Assembly (NCBI RefSeq): GCF_003569765.1
Contig: NZ_QXMG01000004.1
Location: 95,707-159,706, forward strand
Origin: Caldimonas tepidiphila
GTDB lineage: Bacteria; Pseudomonadota; Gammaproteobacteria; Burkholderiales; Burkholderiaceae_C
Direction: 5' to 3'
DNA length: 64,000 bases
The translations under genes and the position numbers were made by a program. Of this stretch, positions 47,093 through 55,848 are shown one piece after another; position 1 is the first letter of the stretch, and each line of letters starts with the position of its first letter. The notes below the pieces were generated by a model. It was given only the letters and a program-made list of their open reading frames with translations, searched no databases and was not told the origin of the DNA.

Positions 47093-47113
47093 GCGACCGC
47101 AGCGGTCGCTTTT
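47093..47113 (+). terminator. rho-independent terminator after hemP
   Basis: GCGACCGC at 47093-47100, A, GCGGTCGC at 47102-47109 (loop of five when folded), then TTTT to 47113. Confidence 0.75.
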
Positions 47114-47162
47114 CGTGCAGCCAGGCCCCCGGGGCCAAGCCACACGTTTTTTCCCGTCGGAC

Positions 47163-47570
47163 TCAGGCGCCCAGCGCCGCGATGCCGGCGCGGCCGATCT
47201 GCGCGTCCTCGGACGACTTCACGCCGCTGACGCCCACCGCACCGACGCACTCCCCGTTCACCAGGATCGGCACGCCGCCCTCGAGCAGGCCCTCGACGCC
47301 CGGCGCGCTCAGGAAGGACACGCGGCCCTGGTTGATCATGTCCTCGTAGACCTTGCTCTCGCGGCGGCCGAGCGCCGCGGTGCGCGCCTTGGCCGGCGCG
47401 ATCTGCGCGGACACCGGCGCGGCGCCGTCGAGGCGCTGCAGCCACAGCAGGTGGCCGCCGTCGTCGACGATGGCGATCGTCACCGCCCAATGGTGGGCCA
47501 GCGCCTCGGCCTCGGCGGCCTGGGCGATCTTGCGCACGTCCTCGAGCGTCAGGCAAGGCTTGGTTTTCAT
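47163..47570 (-). CDS. GlcG/HbpS family (DUF336) protein
   Basis: 135 residues. Typical family stretches are LTLEDVRKIAQAAEAEALAH, VTIAIVDDGGHLLWLQRLDG, AKARTAALGRRESKVYEDM and GGVPILVNGECVGAVGVSG. Members include HbpS of Streptomyces, which binds haem, and GlcG, found with glycolate genes. No signal peptide is seen, so it is probably cytoplasmic. GAGGAG 10 nt before the ATG at 47570 supports the start; longer frames upstream do not resemble the family. Position next to bfr-bfd-hemP makes a haem link plausible but unproven. Confidence 0.9.
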   Translation of the reverse strand: MKTKPCLTLEDVRKIAQAAEAEALAHHWAVTIAIVDDGGHLLWLQRLDGAAPVSAQIAPAKARTAALGRRESKVYEDMINQGRVSFLSAPGVEGLLEGGVPILVNGECVGAVGVSGVKSSEDAQIGRAGIAALGA

Positions 47571-47795
47571 CTCGGTCGAACTCCTCGTCAGAAAAAACAG
47601 AAATGGAGGGAAGGGGCGCGAGCGTAGCGTTTTTCCCTCCACGGTGCACGCCGGCGCCCCCTGCCGCGCCGCGTCGCGGCGCCCGCTCGGCACGCCGCTT
47701 GCCGATTCATCGCGATGTCGGTGTCTGTTGCCGAATGCGGGAACTAGAATCCGCTGCGCGGGTCTGATCCTGCACAACTTTTCTGGAGGTGAGCA

Positions 47796-48485
47796 ATGAA
47801 CGAAAACTTGCAGTCGGTCTACGGCTATGCCGTCGGCGCCGAGCAGCGCAACCGGGTGCTGCGCAACACCTATTGGCTGCTGGCACTGTCGATGGTGCCG
47901 ACGGTGCTGGGGGCCTGGGTGGGGGTGAGCACCGGCTTCACGTTCATGGCCGGCAGTCCCTTCATCGGCTTCATCGCCTTCATGGCGATCGCGTTCGGCT
48001 TCTTCTTCGCGATCGAGAAGTTCAAGAATTCCGGCATCGGCGTCGCGCTGCTGCTGGCCTTCACCTTCTTCATGGGCCTGATGCTGTCGCGACTGATCGG
48101 CGCGGTGCTGGGCTTCTCGAACGGCGCCTCGCTGATCATGCTGGCCTTCGGCGGCACCGGCGCGGTGTTCCTCGGCATGGCGACGCTCGCGACGACGATC
48201 AAGCGCGACCTGTCCGGCATGGGCAAGTGGCTGATGGTCGGCATGGTGGTGCTGCTGGTGGCGGTCGTGGCCAACATCTTCCTGCAGATCCCGGCGCTGA
48301 TGGCCACCATCTCGGCACTCGCGATCGTGCTGTTCTCGGCCTTCCTGCTGTACGACCTCAAGCGCATCGTCGACGGCGGCGAGACCAACTACGTCACCGC
48401 GACGCTCGGCCTGTACCTGAGCATCTACAACATCTTCCAGTCGCTGCTGAGCCTGCTGGGCATCTTCGGCGGCGAGCGCGAGTAA
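47796..48485 (+). CDS. Bax inhibitor-1/YccA family membrane protein
   Basis: 229 residues with seven predicted helices. Start MNENLQSVYGYAVGAEQRNR, then VLRNTYWLLALSMVPTVLGA and GLYLSIYNIFQSLLSLLGIF at the end, typical of YccA/YbhL proteins. The conserved acidic residue pair of the family is near YDLKRIVDGGE. E. coli YccA modulates FtsH protease, which is also in this window; others act as pH-sensitive calcium leaks. GGAGGTGA before the ATG is a very strong ribosome site. Confidence 0.93.
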   Translation: MNENLQSVYGYAVGAEQRNRVLRNTYWLLALSMVPTVLGAWVGVSTGFTFMAGSPFIGFIAFMAIAFGFFFAIEKFKNSGIGVALLLAFTFFMGLMLSRLIGAVLGFSNGASLIMLAFGGTGAVFLGMATLATTIKRDLSGMGKWLMVGMVVLLVAVVANIFLQIPALMATISALAIVLFSAFLLYDLKRIVDGGETNYVTATLGLYLSIYNIFQSLLSLLGIFGGERE

Positions 48486-48520
48486 GCGCTGCGCGCGCCC
48501 GCAGAGGGCTGGAATTGGAA

Positions 48521-48548
48521 CGGGGCTCCGCGGAGCCCCGTTTTTTTT
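48521..48548 (+). terminator. rho-independent terminator after the BI-1 gene
   Basis: CGGGGCTCCGCGGAGCCCCG is a perfect palindrome at 48521-48540, followed by eight T residues to 48548. Confidence 0.92.
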
Positions 48549-48582
48549 CGCCCGCGGCGCCTGCAGGCACCGGGAAGTCCGC

Positions 48583-49935
48583 TCAGCCGCGCTCGAAGAC
48601 CGCGATCGACTCGACGTGCGCGGTGTGCGGGAACATGTTGACCGCGCCCGCCGCGGTGCAGCGATAGCCGGCCTGGTGCACCAGCAGCCCGGCGTCGCGC
48701 GCGAGCGTCGCCGGGTTGCAGCTGACGTAGACGATGCGGCGCGGCGCGACGTCGCCGGCCCCCGCCTCGGACTGGTGCAGGTCGGCCAGCGCCTTGACGA
48801 GCGCGAAGGCGCCCTCGCGCGGCGGATCGACCAGCCACTTCTCGGCCGCGCCGTAGACGCGCAGCTCGTCCGGCCCCATCTCGAACAGGTTGCGCGCCTC
48901 GAAGCGCACCTTGTGGCCGAGCTCGTTGAACGCGGCGTTCTCGCGCGAGCGCTGCACCAGCGCCTCGCTGCCCTCGATGCCCAGCACCTCGCGCGCCTGC
49001 GTCGCCAGCGGCAGCGTGAAGTTGCCCAGGCCGCAGAACCAGTCGATCACGCGCTCGCCCGGCTGCACGTCCAGCAGCCGCAGCGCGCGGCCCACCAGCA
49101 CGCTGTTGATGTGGTGGTTGACCTGCGTGAAGTCGGTCGGCTTGAAGGGCATCGTCACGCCGAACTCGGGGAGCCGGTAGGCCAGCAGCGGCCCGCCCTC
49201 GTCGAGCAGGTGCACCGTGTCCGGCCCCTTGGGCTGCAGCCACCACTGCACCCCGCGCTCGGCGGCGAAGGCGCGCAGCCGGCCCGCATCGGCCTCGCTC
49301 AGCGGCTCGAGATGCCGCAGCACCAGCGCGATCACGAGGCCGTCCGGCCCCTCGCCCACCGCCACCTCGATCTGCGGCAGCCGGTCGCGCGCGTCCATCG
49401 ACGCGACCAGCGCGCGCAGCGGCACCAGCAGCGCGCTGACCTCGGGCGGCAGCACCTCGCAGCTCGTCATGTCGGCGACGTAGCTCGACTTGCGCTCGTG
49501 GAAGCCCACCAGCACCCCGCCCTTCTTCGGCACGTGCCGCACCGACAGGCGCGCGCGGTAGCGGTAGCCCCAGGTCGGGCCCTCGATCGGGCGCAGCATG
49601 CGCTCGGGCCGGACCTTGCCGAGGTGCCAGAGGTTGTCCTCGAGCACGCGCTGCTTGACCGCGACCTGCGCCTGCACGTGGAAGTGCTGCATCTTGCAGC
49701 CGCCGCAGGTGCCGAAGAAGGCGCAGCGCGGCGCGACCCGCTGGCTGCTCTCCTTGCGGATCGCGGTGACCTGGGCCTGCTCCCAGTTGTTCTTGCGGCG
49801 GGTGGTCTGCACCTGCACCTGCTCGCCGGGCAGCGCGCCTTCGATGAACACCACCTTGCCTTCGGCGTTGTGGGCAACGCCCTGGGCCTCCAGGTCGAGC
49901 GACTCGACCGTCAGCCATTCGTTGTTTGCTGTCAT
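48583..49935 (-). CDS. rlmD: 23S rRNA (uracil-1939-C5) methyltransferase
   Basis: 450 residues. N-terminal TRAM domain ([20 protein letters not shown]), an iron-sulfur cluster site with cysteines in [20 protein letters not shown] motif [18 protein letters not shown], and the catalytic Cys in [20 protein letters not shown] is the typical DPPR motif. Length equals E. coli RlmD (433) plus a few residues. Monocistronic by context. Confidence 0.96.
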   Translation of the reverse strand: MTANNEWLTVESLDLEAQGVAHNAEGKVVFIEGALPGEQVQVQTTRRKNNWEQAQVTAIRKESSQRVAPRCAFFGTCGGCKMQHFHVQAQVAVKQRVLEDNLWHLGKVRPERMLRPIEGPTWGYRYRARLSVRHVPKKGGVLVGFHERKSSYVADMTSCEVLPPEVSALLVPLRALVASMDARDRLPQIEVAVGEGPDGLVIALVLRHLEPLSEADAGRLRAFAAERGVQWWLQPKGPDTVHLLDEGGPLLAYRLPEFGVTMPFKPTDFTQVNHHINSVLVGRALRLLDVQPGERVIDWFCGLGNFTLPLATQAREVLGIEGSEALVQRSRENAAFNELGHKVRFEARNLFEMGPDELRVYGAAEKWLVDPPREGAFALVKALADLHQSEAGAGDVAPRRIVYVSCNPATLARDAGLLVHQAGYRCTAAGAVNMFPHTAHVESIAVFERG

Positions 49936-50005
49936 GGGGCGCGATTATCGAGCCTGCCCGCGACCGGCATTCGCGGCAGGGACACGCCCTCGCCCGGGCC
50001 TTCCG

Positions 50006-51376
50006 TCATGCGAGCAACTCCCCGAGGAAGTCGCGCAGCCCCTGCAGCAGCCGCCCGATCTCCTCGTCGCCGGTCAGCGGCGAGACCAGCATCATGTTGT
50101 GGAAGGGCGTCAGCAGCACGCCGCGGTTGAGCAGCCACAGGTGCAGCGCCCGCTCCAGCCCGGCGTCCATCGCGGCGCGCGCCTGCGCGGCGTCGGCCGG
50201 GGGCCGATCGCAGAACTGCAACTCCATCCGCGCGCCGAGCCGCGCCACGCTCCACGGCAGCGCGAACCCGGCGATCAGCCCCTGCAGGCCGGCCTCCAGC
50301 GCCCGGGCCCCGCGCTCCATCGCCGCGTGGGTTTCGGGCGTCATCAGCTCGGCGAGCGTCGCGTGCAGCGCGGCGACGCCGAGCAGCGGCGCCGACAGCG
50401 TCGTGCCGATGCCGGAGTGGCCCTCGGGCGCGGCGCGCCGGGCCGCCTCCATGCGCGCCGCCACCGCGTCGGTGAAGCCGTAGACGGCGCAGGGCAGGCC
50501 GCCCGCCACCGCCTTGCCGACGACGAGGAAGTCCGCGTCGAGGCCGTGCACCCGGCAGTAGCCGCCCGGCCCGGTGCTGAGCGTGTGCGTCTCGTCCATC
50601 ACCAGCAGTGTGCCGTGCGCGTCGCAGGCCTGCCGCAAGGCCTCGAGGAAGCCGGGCTGCGGCGGAACCAGCCCGCAGTTGGTGAGCGCCGGCTCGGTCA
50701 GCACGCAGGCGACGTCGCCGGCGGCGAGCGCACGGCGCACCGCGTCGGGATCGTTGAAGGGCACGACGAGCGTCGTCTCGGCGAGGTCGTGCACCTGCCC
50801 GAGCAGGCTGGCGCGCGTCAGCGTGCGGCCGTCCTCGGCACGGTCTGCCAGCGTGTCGTCGACGGTGCCGTGGTAGCAGCCGTCGAACACCAGCACGCGG
50901 CGGCGGCCGGTGATCGCGCGCGCCCAGCGCAGCACGAAGCGGTTCGCGTCGCTCGCGCTCAGCGCCAGCTGCCAGCGCGGCAGCCCGAAGCGCGCGGCGA
51001 GCAGCCGGCCGAGCTCCGGCACGAGCGCCGAGGGCAGCATCGCCGTCAGCCCCTGCTGCGCCTGCGCGGCGAGCGCGCGCGCCACCGCAGGCGGGCTGTG
51101 GCCGAACATCGCGCCGGTGTCGCCGAGGCAGAAGTCGGCATAGGCGAGGCCGTCGACGCACTCGAGCCGCGCCCCTTGCGCGCGCTGCACGTAGAGCGGG
51201 CTCGGCGTCGGCCAGTCGCGCATCCAGTGCATCGGCAAGCCGAAGAGGTAGTGCGGCGCGCTCTCGAGCGCGAGCTGCAGCGAGCGCGGGTGCAGCCTGC
51301 AGAAGCGCGCCGCCTCGTCGCGCTGCAGCGCCGCGAGGCGCTCGCGGGAAAACGGATCGGCACCGGGAGTCTGCAT
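50006..51376 (-). CDS. class III PLP-dependent aminotransferase, substrate unknown
   Basis: 456 residues from the ATG at 51376, preceded by GGAGG. PLP site lysine K288 in FLVVGKAVAGGLP; the cofactor-nitrogen Asp is in LLVMDETHTLS; the phosphate-binding segment is LALSASDANRFVLRWARAI, where many relatives have SGSEA. It resembles glutamate-1-semialdehyde aminomutase-like transaminases. It lies 34 bp downstream of the Lrp/AsnC gene and is likely cotranscribed with it. Context of the polyamine cluster suggests an amine or omega-amino acid substrate. Confidence 0.85.
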   Translation of the reverse strand: MQTPGADPFSRERLAALQRDEAARFCRLHPRSLQLALESAPHYLFGLPMHWMRDWPTPSPLYVQRAQGARLECVDGLAYADFCLGDTGAMFGHSPPAVARALAAQAQQGLTAMLPSALVPELGRLLAARFGLPRWQLALSASDANRFVLRWARAITGRRRVLVFDGCYHGTVDDTLADRAEDGRTLTRASLLGQVHDLAETTLVVPFNDPDAVRRALAAGDVACVLTEPALTNCGLVPPQPGFLEALRQACDAHGTLLVMDETHTLSTGPGGYCRVHGLDADFLVVGKAVAGGLPCAVYGFTDAVAARMEAARRAAPEGHSGIGTTLSAPLLGVAALHATLAELMTPETHAAMERGARALEAGLQGLIAGFALPWSVARLGARMELQFCDRPPADAAQARAAMDAGLERALHLWLLNRGVLLTPFHNMMLVSPLTGDEEIGRLLQGLRDFLGELLA

Positions 51377-51410
51377 CGGGAGGTCCTCCGCTCGCACCGC
51401 AGGGCTGCCT

Positions 51411-51890
51411 TCAGAGCTCCAGCGCGGTGGTCTTCTTGACGGTGCGCAGCACCAGCATCGAGTTCGAGCGCACCACGCCCGGCAGGTGCGGCAGCACCCC
51501 GGTGTGGAAGCGCTCCAGATCCTCGGCGTCGCGGTAGGTGAAGCGCAACAGGTAGTCGTTGCTGCCGGCGACGTAGAAGCAGTCGAGGATCTGCGGCTCG
51601 TCGCGCACCGCCTGCTCGAAGCGCGCGAGCATGTCGGGCGTGGTGCGCTCGACGTTGACGATCGTGAACGAGGTGCCGGGCTGGCCGACCGCCTTCGGGT
51701 TCAGCAGCGCCACGTACTGCGCGATCACGCCCGCCTCCTCGAGCAGCCGCACGCGGCGCAGGCAGGCCGACGGCGACAGGTGCACCGCCTGCGCGAGCTC
51801 GACGTTCGACACCCGCGCGTCGTGCTGCAGCACGCGCAGGATCGCGCAATCGGTCGCGTCGAGTTGCAGGGTGGCGGGGGCGGTTCGCAT
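51411..51890 (-). CDS. Lrp/AsnC family transcriptional regulator
   Basis: 159 residues. N-terminal helix-turn-helix: LDATDCAILRVLQHDARVSN, VELAQAVHLSPSACLRRVRL; C-terminal RAM domain that binds amino acids: ILDCFYVAGSNDYLLRFTYR and LPHLPGVVRSNSMLVLRTVK. Divergent from the omega-aminotransferase gene at 52056; the 165-bp space holds a palindrome that may be its operator. Likely senses an amino acid or polyamine product and controls both directions. Confidence 0.93.
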   Translation of the reverse strand: MRTAPATLQLDATDCAILRVLQHDARVSNVELAQAVHLSPSACLRRVRLLEEAGVIAQYVALLNPKAVGQPGTSFTIVNVERTTPDMLARFEQAVRDEPQILDCFYVAGSNDYLLRFTYRDAEDLERFHTGVLPHLPGVVRSNSMLVLRTVKKTTALEL

Positions 51891-51914
51891 TTTCTGCCGC
51901 GGAGGAGAAGTTTC

Positions 51915-51931
51915 TTCGCATGTTATGCGAA
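51915..51931. promoter_or_regulatory. inverted repeat, candidate operator of the Lrp/AsnC regulator
   Basis: TTCGCAT at 51915-51921, GTT, ATGCGAA at 51925-51931. It begins 25 bp upstream of the regulator ATG and lies between the divergent genes. Size and form suit an Lrp/AsnC dimer half-site. Confidence 0.5.
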
Positions 51932-52055
51932 AGCCCAGCCCTCACCCCCCTCGATTGCGCCTCCCCATTGCGCGGGTGTGCACCTAAACTGGGCTGTCCG
52001 TTTCACGTCAGCCCCGGCCCCCTGCAGCGGGTGCCGCCCGAGGGAGTTTCACACG

Positions 52056-53366
52056 ATGGATCAGAAGCTCGACGCCTACTGGATGCCGTTCACCGCGAAC
52101 CGCCAGTTCAAGTCTTCTCCCCGCATGCTGGCCAAGGCCGCCGGCATGCACTACTGGACGCCGGAGGGCCGCAAGGTGCTCGACGGCGTCGCCGGTCTCT
52201 GGTGCGTCAACGCCGGCCACGCGCGGCCGAGGATCGTGCAGGCGATCGCGGAGCAGGCGAGCGAGATGGACTACGCGCCGCCCTTCCAGATGGGCCACCC
52301 GAAGGCCTTCGAGCTCGCCGAGCGCCTGGTGCAGCTCACCCCGGCCGGCCTGAACAAGGTCTTCTATGCCAACTCCGGCTCCGAGGCGGTCGAGACCGCG
52401 CTGAAGATCGCGCTCGCCTACCACCGGGTGCGCGGCGAGGGCCAGCGCACCCGGCTGATAGGCCGCGAGCGCGGCTACCATGGCGTCAACTTCGGCGGCC
52501 TGTCGGTCGGCGGCATGGTCGCCAACCGCAAGATGTTCGGCTCGTTGCTCGCGGGCGTGGACCACGTCCGCCACACGCACGACCTGTCGCGCAATGCCTT
52601 CAGCCGCGGCCAGCCGGCCCACGGCGCCGAGCTCGCCGACGACCTGGAACGCCTCGTCGCGCTGCACGACGCGTCCACCATCGCCGCGGTGATCGTCGAG
52701 CCCGTGGCGGGCTCCACCGGCGTGCTGATCCCGCCGCAGGGCTACCTGCAGCGCCTGCGCGAGATCTGCGACCGCCACGGCATCCTGCTGATCTTCGACG
52801 AGGTCATCACCGGCTTCGGTCGCACCGGCACGCCCTTCGGCGCGGAGACCTTCGGCGTCACGCCCGACCTGATGACGGTGGCCAAGGGCATCACCAACGG
52901 CTGCGTGCCGATGGGCGCGGTGTTCGCGAAGCAGCAGATCCACGACGCCTTCATGAGCGGCCCCGAGAACGCGATCGAGCTCTTCCACGGCTACACCTAC
53001 TCGGCGCACCCGCTCGCCTGCGCCGCCGCGCTCGCGACGCTCGACACCTACGCCGAGGAGGGGCTCCTCACGCGCGGCAGCGGCGAGCTCGCGAAGTACT
53101 TCGAGGACGCGGTGCATTCGCTGCAGGGCCTGCCGCACGTGATCGACACGCGCAACATCGGCCTCGTCGGCGCGATCGAGCTGGCCCCGCTCGCGGGCTC
53201 GCCGGGCAAGCGCGCCTTCGACGTGTTCCTGAAGTGCTGGGAGGCCGGCATCCTGATCCGCACCACCGGCGACACGATCGCGCTGTCGCCGCCGCTGATC
53301 ATCGAGCGCGCGCACATCGACCAGCTCGTCGGCACGCTCGCCGAGGTGCTGAAGCAGGGCGCCTGA
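52056..53366 (+). CDS. omega-amino acid--pyruvate aminotransferase
   Basis: 436 residues beginning MDQKLDAYWMPFTANRQFKS, typical of beta-alanine--pyruvate transaminases. PLP lysine K277 in TVAKGITNGCVPM; Asp in ILLIFDEVITGFGRTG; SGSEAVETALKIA binds the phosphate. AGGGAG lies before the ATG. It would take the amino group from beta-alanine or a related omega-amino acid to pyruvate; beta-alanine arises from polyamine breakdown. Divergent from the Lrp/AsnC gene. The frame runs far upstream without coding features. Confidence 0.92.
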   Translation: MDQKLDAYWMPFTANRQFKSSPRMLAKAAGMHYWTPEGRKVLDGVAGLWCVNAGHARPRIVQAIAEQASEMDYAPPFQMGHPKAFELAERLVQLTPAGLNKVFYANSGSEAVETALKIALAYHRVRGEGQRTRLIGRERGYHGVNFGGLSVGGMVANRKMFGSLLAGVDHVRHTHDLSRNAFSRGQPAHGAELADDLERLVALHDASTIAAVIVEPVAGSTGVLIPPQGYLQRLREICDRHGILLIFDEVITGFGRTGTPFGAETFGVTPDLMTVAKGITNGCVPMGAVFAKQQIHDAFMSGPENAIELFHGYTYSAHPLACAAALATLDTYAEEGLLTRGSGELAKYFEDAVHSLQGLPHVIDTRNIGLVGAIELAPLAGSPGKRAFDVFLKCWEAGILIRTTGDTIALSPPLIIERAHIDQLVGTLAEVLKQGA

Positions 53367-53471
53367 GCGGTTCCCGGCCGCGGCAGGCGGCGGTCCGCAC
53401 GGCGCCGCCTGCCCTCCTTCTCCCCCCCGACCCCCGTGGGTCGGGCCCCAACACCCTGCCCCGCGCGTGTC

Positions 53472-53487
53472 TGGCACACTCGGAGCA
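53472..53487 (+). promoter_or_regulatory. possible sigma54 promoter upstream of puuD
   Basis: TGGCAC at 53472-53477 followed by ACTCG and GAGCA, placing GC at 53485-53486, the right distance from GG. The -24 part is a full match to TGGCAC; the -12 part has GA in place of TT before GCA. The gap of 206 bp before puuD leaves room for an enhancer-bound activator. Weak in the -12 element. Confidence 0.35.
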
Positions 53488-53572
53488 AAGCCTGCGACAA
53501 GCCGCGAAACCCGAAGTCTCCGCCTCCCAAGCCCAGTGCGGACCGGTCAATAACCGGGCCGCAGCAAGCCCG

Positions 53573-54346
53573 ATGAGCACCCTGACCTTCCCCGCGCCGG
53601 CCCGCCGACCGGTCGTCCTGCTTCCCGCCTGCAACCGCACGCTCGGCGCGCATCCCTACCACGTGATCGGCCGCAAGTACGTCGACGCGGTCCGGCTCGC
53701 CGGCTGCCTGCCGCTGGTGGTGCCGAGCGCCGCCGCCCAGGACGTCGACGAGCTGCTCGAGACCGCGCACGGCGTGCTGCTGACCGGCTCGCCCTCCAAC
53801 GTGCACCCCGACCACTTCGGCGAGTCGGTGCTCGACGAGAACCTGCCGCTCGACCCCGACCGCGACAGCCTGACGCTGCCGCTGATCCGCAAGGCGCTCG
53901 CGCGCGGCGTGCCGCTGTTCGCGATCTGCCGCGGCTTCCAGGAGATGAACGTGGCCTTCGGCGGCTCGCTGCACCAGGCGGTGCACGACCGGCCCGGCCA
54001 CCTGGACCACCGCGAGGCCCCGGACGGGCCGCTCGAGGAGCAGTACGGCCCCGCGCACGAGGTCAGCATCGTGCCCGGCGGCCTGCTCGAGACCATCCTC
54101 GGCGACTCGCGCTTCCTCGTGAACTCGCTGCACGGCCAGGGCGTGAACCGGCTCGCCGAAGGCCTGCGCGTCGAGGCGGTCGCGCCCGACGGGCTGATCG
54201 AGGCCTTCTCGCGGCCGTCGGCGCCGGCCTTCAACCTGTGCGTGCAGTGGCATCCGGAGTGGCAGGCGAGCGAGAACCCAGTGTCCGTCAAGCTGTTCAA
54301 GGCCTTCGGCGCGGCCTGCCAGGCCTACCGCGACCGCAACACCTAG
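53573..54346 (+). CDS. puuD: gamma-glutamyl-gamma-aminobutyrate hydrolase
   Basis: 257 residues, class I amidotransferase-like peptidase C26 (PuuD in E. coli, SpuA in Pseudomonas). It frees GABA from gamma-glutamyl-GABA in the putrescine pathway. Nucleophile C119 in FAICRGFQEMNVAFGG; catalytic His/Glu in CVQWHPEWQ; ANSLHGQGV-type segment as VNSLHGQGVNRL. Start at the ATG 53573 has only a weak ribosome site. First gene of the puuD-puuA-spuC-puuC run. Confidence 0.94.
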   Translation: MSTLTFPAPARRPVVLLPACNRTLGAHPYHVIGRKYVDAVRLAGCLPLVVPSAAAQDVDELLETAHGVLLTGSPSNVHPDHFGESVLDENLPLDPDRDSLTLPLIRKALARGVPLFAICRGFQEMNVAFGGSLHQAVHDRPGHLDHREAPDGPLEEQYGPAHEVSIVPGGLLETILGDSRFLVNSLHGQGVNRLAEGLRVEAVAPDGLIEAFSRPSAPAFNLCVQWHPEWQASENPVSVKLFKAFGAACQAYRDRNT

Positions 54347-54446
54347 CTGCGGCCGGCTTGCGCCGCCCGGAGGAGGAGCGAGCGCCTACGCAGCGTCGCG
54401 GCCGGCCGTGCCGGTCGCCCGACCGTCCCAAGAACGAGGTGTTTCC

Positions 54447-55817
54447 ATGGTGCAGCAGCGTAAGAACCTGAACTTCAGCGAACTCGAACAGTGGCTCAAC
54501 GAGCGCCGCGTCACCGAGATCGAGTGCCTGGTGCCCGACCTGACGGGTGTGGCGCGCGGCAAGATCCTGCCGCGCGAGAAGTTCACCGAGGACCGCGGCA
54601 TGCGGCTGCCGGAGGCGATCGTCGCGATCGGCGTCACCGGCGAGTTCCCCCAGGAGGGGCCCTACTACGACGTGATCACGCCGACCGACCGCGACATGCA
54701 CCTGCGCCCGGACCCCTCGACGGTGCGCCTGGTGCCCTGGGCGAGCGACCCGACCGCGCAGGTGATCCACGACTGCTTCGACCGCGACGGCCGGCTCATC
54801 CCCTACGCCCCGCGCACCGTGCTGCGGCGCGTGTGCGAGCTCTACGAGGCCGAGGGCTGGCAGGCGGTGGTCGCGCCCGAGCTCGAGTTCTACCTCGTCG
54901 AGCGCGCCACCGACCCCAACATGCCGCTGCGCCCGCCCAAGGGACGCAGCGGCCGCGCCGAGACCTCGCGCCAGGCCTACTCGATCGACGCGGTCAACGA
55001 GTTCGACCCGCTGTTCGAGGACATCTACGACTACTGCGAGAAGATGGAGCTCAACGTCGACACGCTGATCCACGAGGTGGGCGCCGGGCAGATGGAGATC
55101 AACTTCTTCCACGACGAGCCGCTGCAGCTCGCCGACGAGGTGTTCTTCTTCAAGCGCACGATCCGCGAGACCGCGCTGCGCCACGAGATGTACGCCACCT
55201 TCATGGCCAAGCCCATGGCGCACGAGCCGGGCAGCGCGATGCACGTGCACCAGAGCGTGGTGGACCGGCGCACCAGGCGCAACATCTTCAGCAACGAGGA
55301 CGGCACGCCGAGCCGCGAGTTCTACTGGTACATCGGCGGGCTGCAGCGCTACATCCCGGCGGCGATGGCGCTGTTCGCCCCCTACGTCAACTCCTACCGC
55401 CGCCTCGTGCGCGCCACCGCCGCGCCGATCAACATCCAGTGGGCCTTCGACAACCGCACCGTCGGCATCCGCTCGCCGGTGGCCACGCCCGCGGCGCGGC
55501 GCGTCGAGAACCGCGTCATCGGGGCGGACGCCAACCCCTACGTGGCGCTGGCCGCGACGCTCGCCTGCGGCTGGCTCGGCATCAAGAAGCGCATCGAGCC
55601 GACGCCCGAGTGCCGCGGCGACGCGTACCTGGGCGACTACACGCTGCCGCGCAGCCTCGGCGAGGCGCTCTCGCTGCTGCGTGCCGAGAAGGACCTGCAC
55701 GAGGTGCTGGGCGAGCCCTTCATCACCGTCTACACCGAGATCAAGGAAGTCGAGTACGCCGAGTTCATGAAGGTCATCTCGCCGTGGGAGCGCGAGCACC
55801 TGCTGCTGCATGTCTGA
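54447..55817 (+). CDS. puuA: gamma-glutamylpolyamine synthetase (glutamine synthetase family)
   Basis: 456 residues (PuuA/SpuB). Ligates glutamate to putrescine or a related polyamine with ATP. Glutamine-synthetase core motifs are visible: VVAPELEFYLV, HEVGAGQMEINF, FMAKPMAHEPGSAMHVHQS, NSYRRLVRATAAPINIQWAF and [23 protein letters not shown] 10 nt upstream supports the ATG at 54447 over an in-frame ATG at 54408. The lack of a GlnA adenylylation-site tyrosine context and the neighbours argue against a true GlnA. Confidence 0.93.
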   Translation: MVQQRKNLNFSELEQWLNERRVTEIECLVPDLTGVARGKILPREKFTEDRGMRLPEAIVAIGVTGEFPQEGPYYDVITPTDRDMHLRPDPSTVRLVPWASDPTAQVIHDCFDRDGRLIPYAPRTVLRRVCELYEAEGWQAVVAPELEFYLVERATDPNMPLRPPKGRSGRAETSRQAYSIDAVNEFDPLFEDIYDYCEKMELNVDTLIHEVGAGQMEINFFHDEPLQLADEVFFFKRTIRETALRHEMYATFMAKPMAHEPGSAMHVHQSVVDRRTRRNIFSNEDGTPSREFYWYIGGLQRYIPAAMALFAPYVNSYRRLVRATAAPINIQWAFDNRTVGIRSPVATPAARRVENRVIGADANPYVALAATLACGWLGIKKRIEPTPECRGDAYLGDYTLPRSLGEALSLLRAEKDLHEVLGEPFITVYTEIKEVEYAEFMKVISPWEREHLLLHV

Positions 55818-55848
55818 GCCGAGCCGGAACGAACCCGAGGAGACCGTC

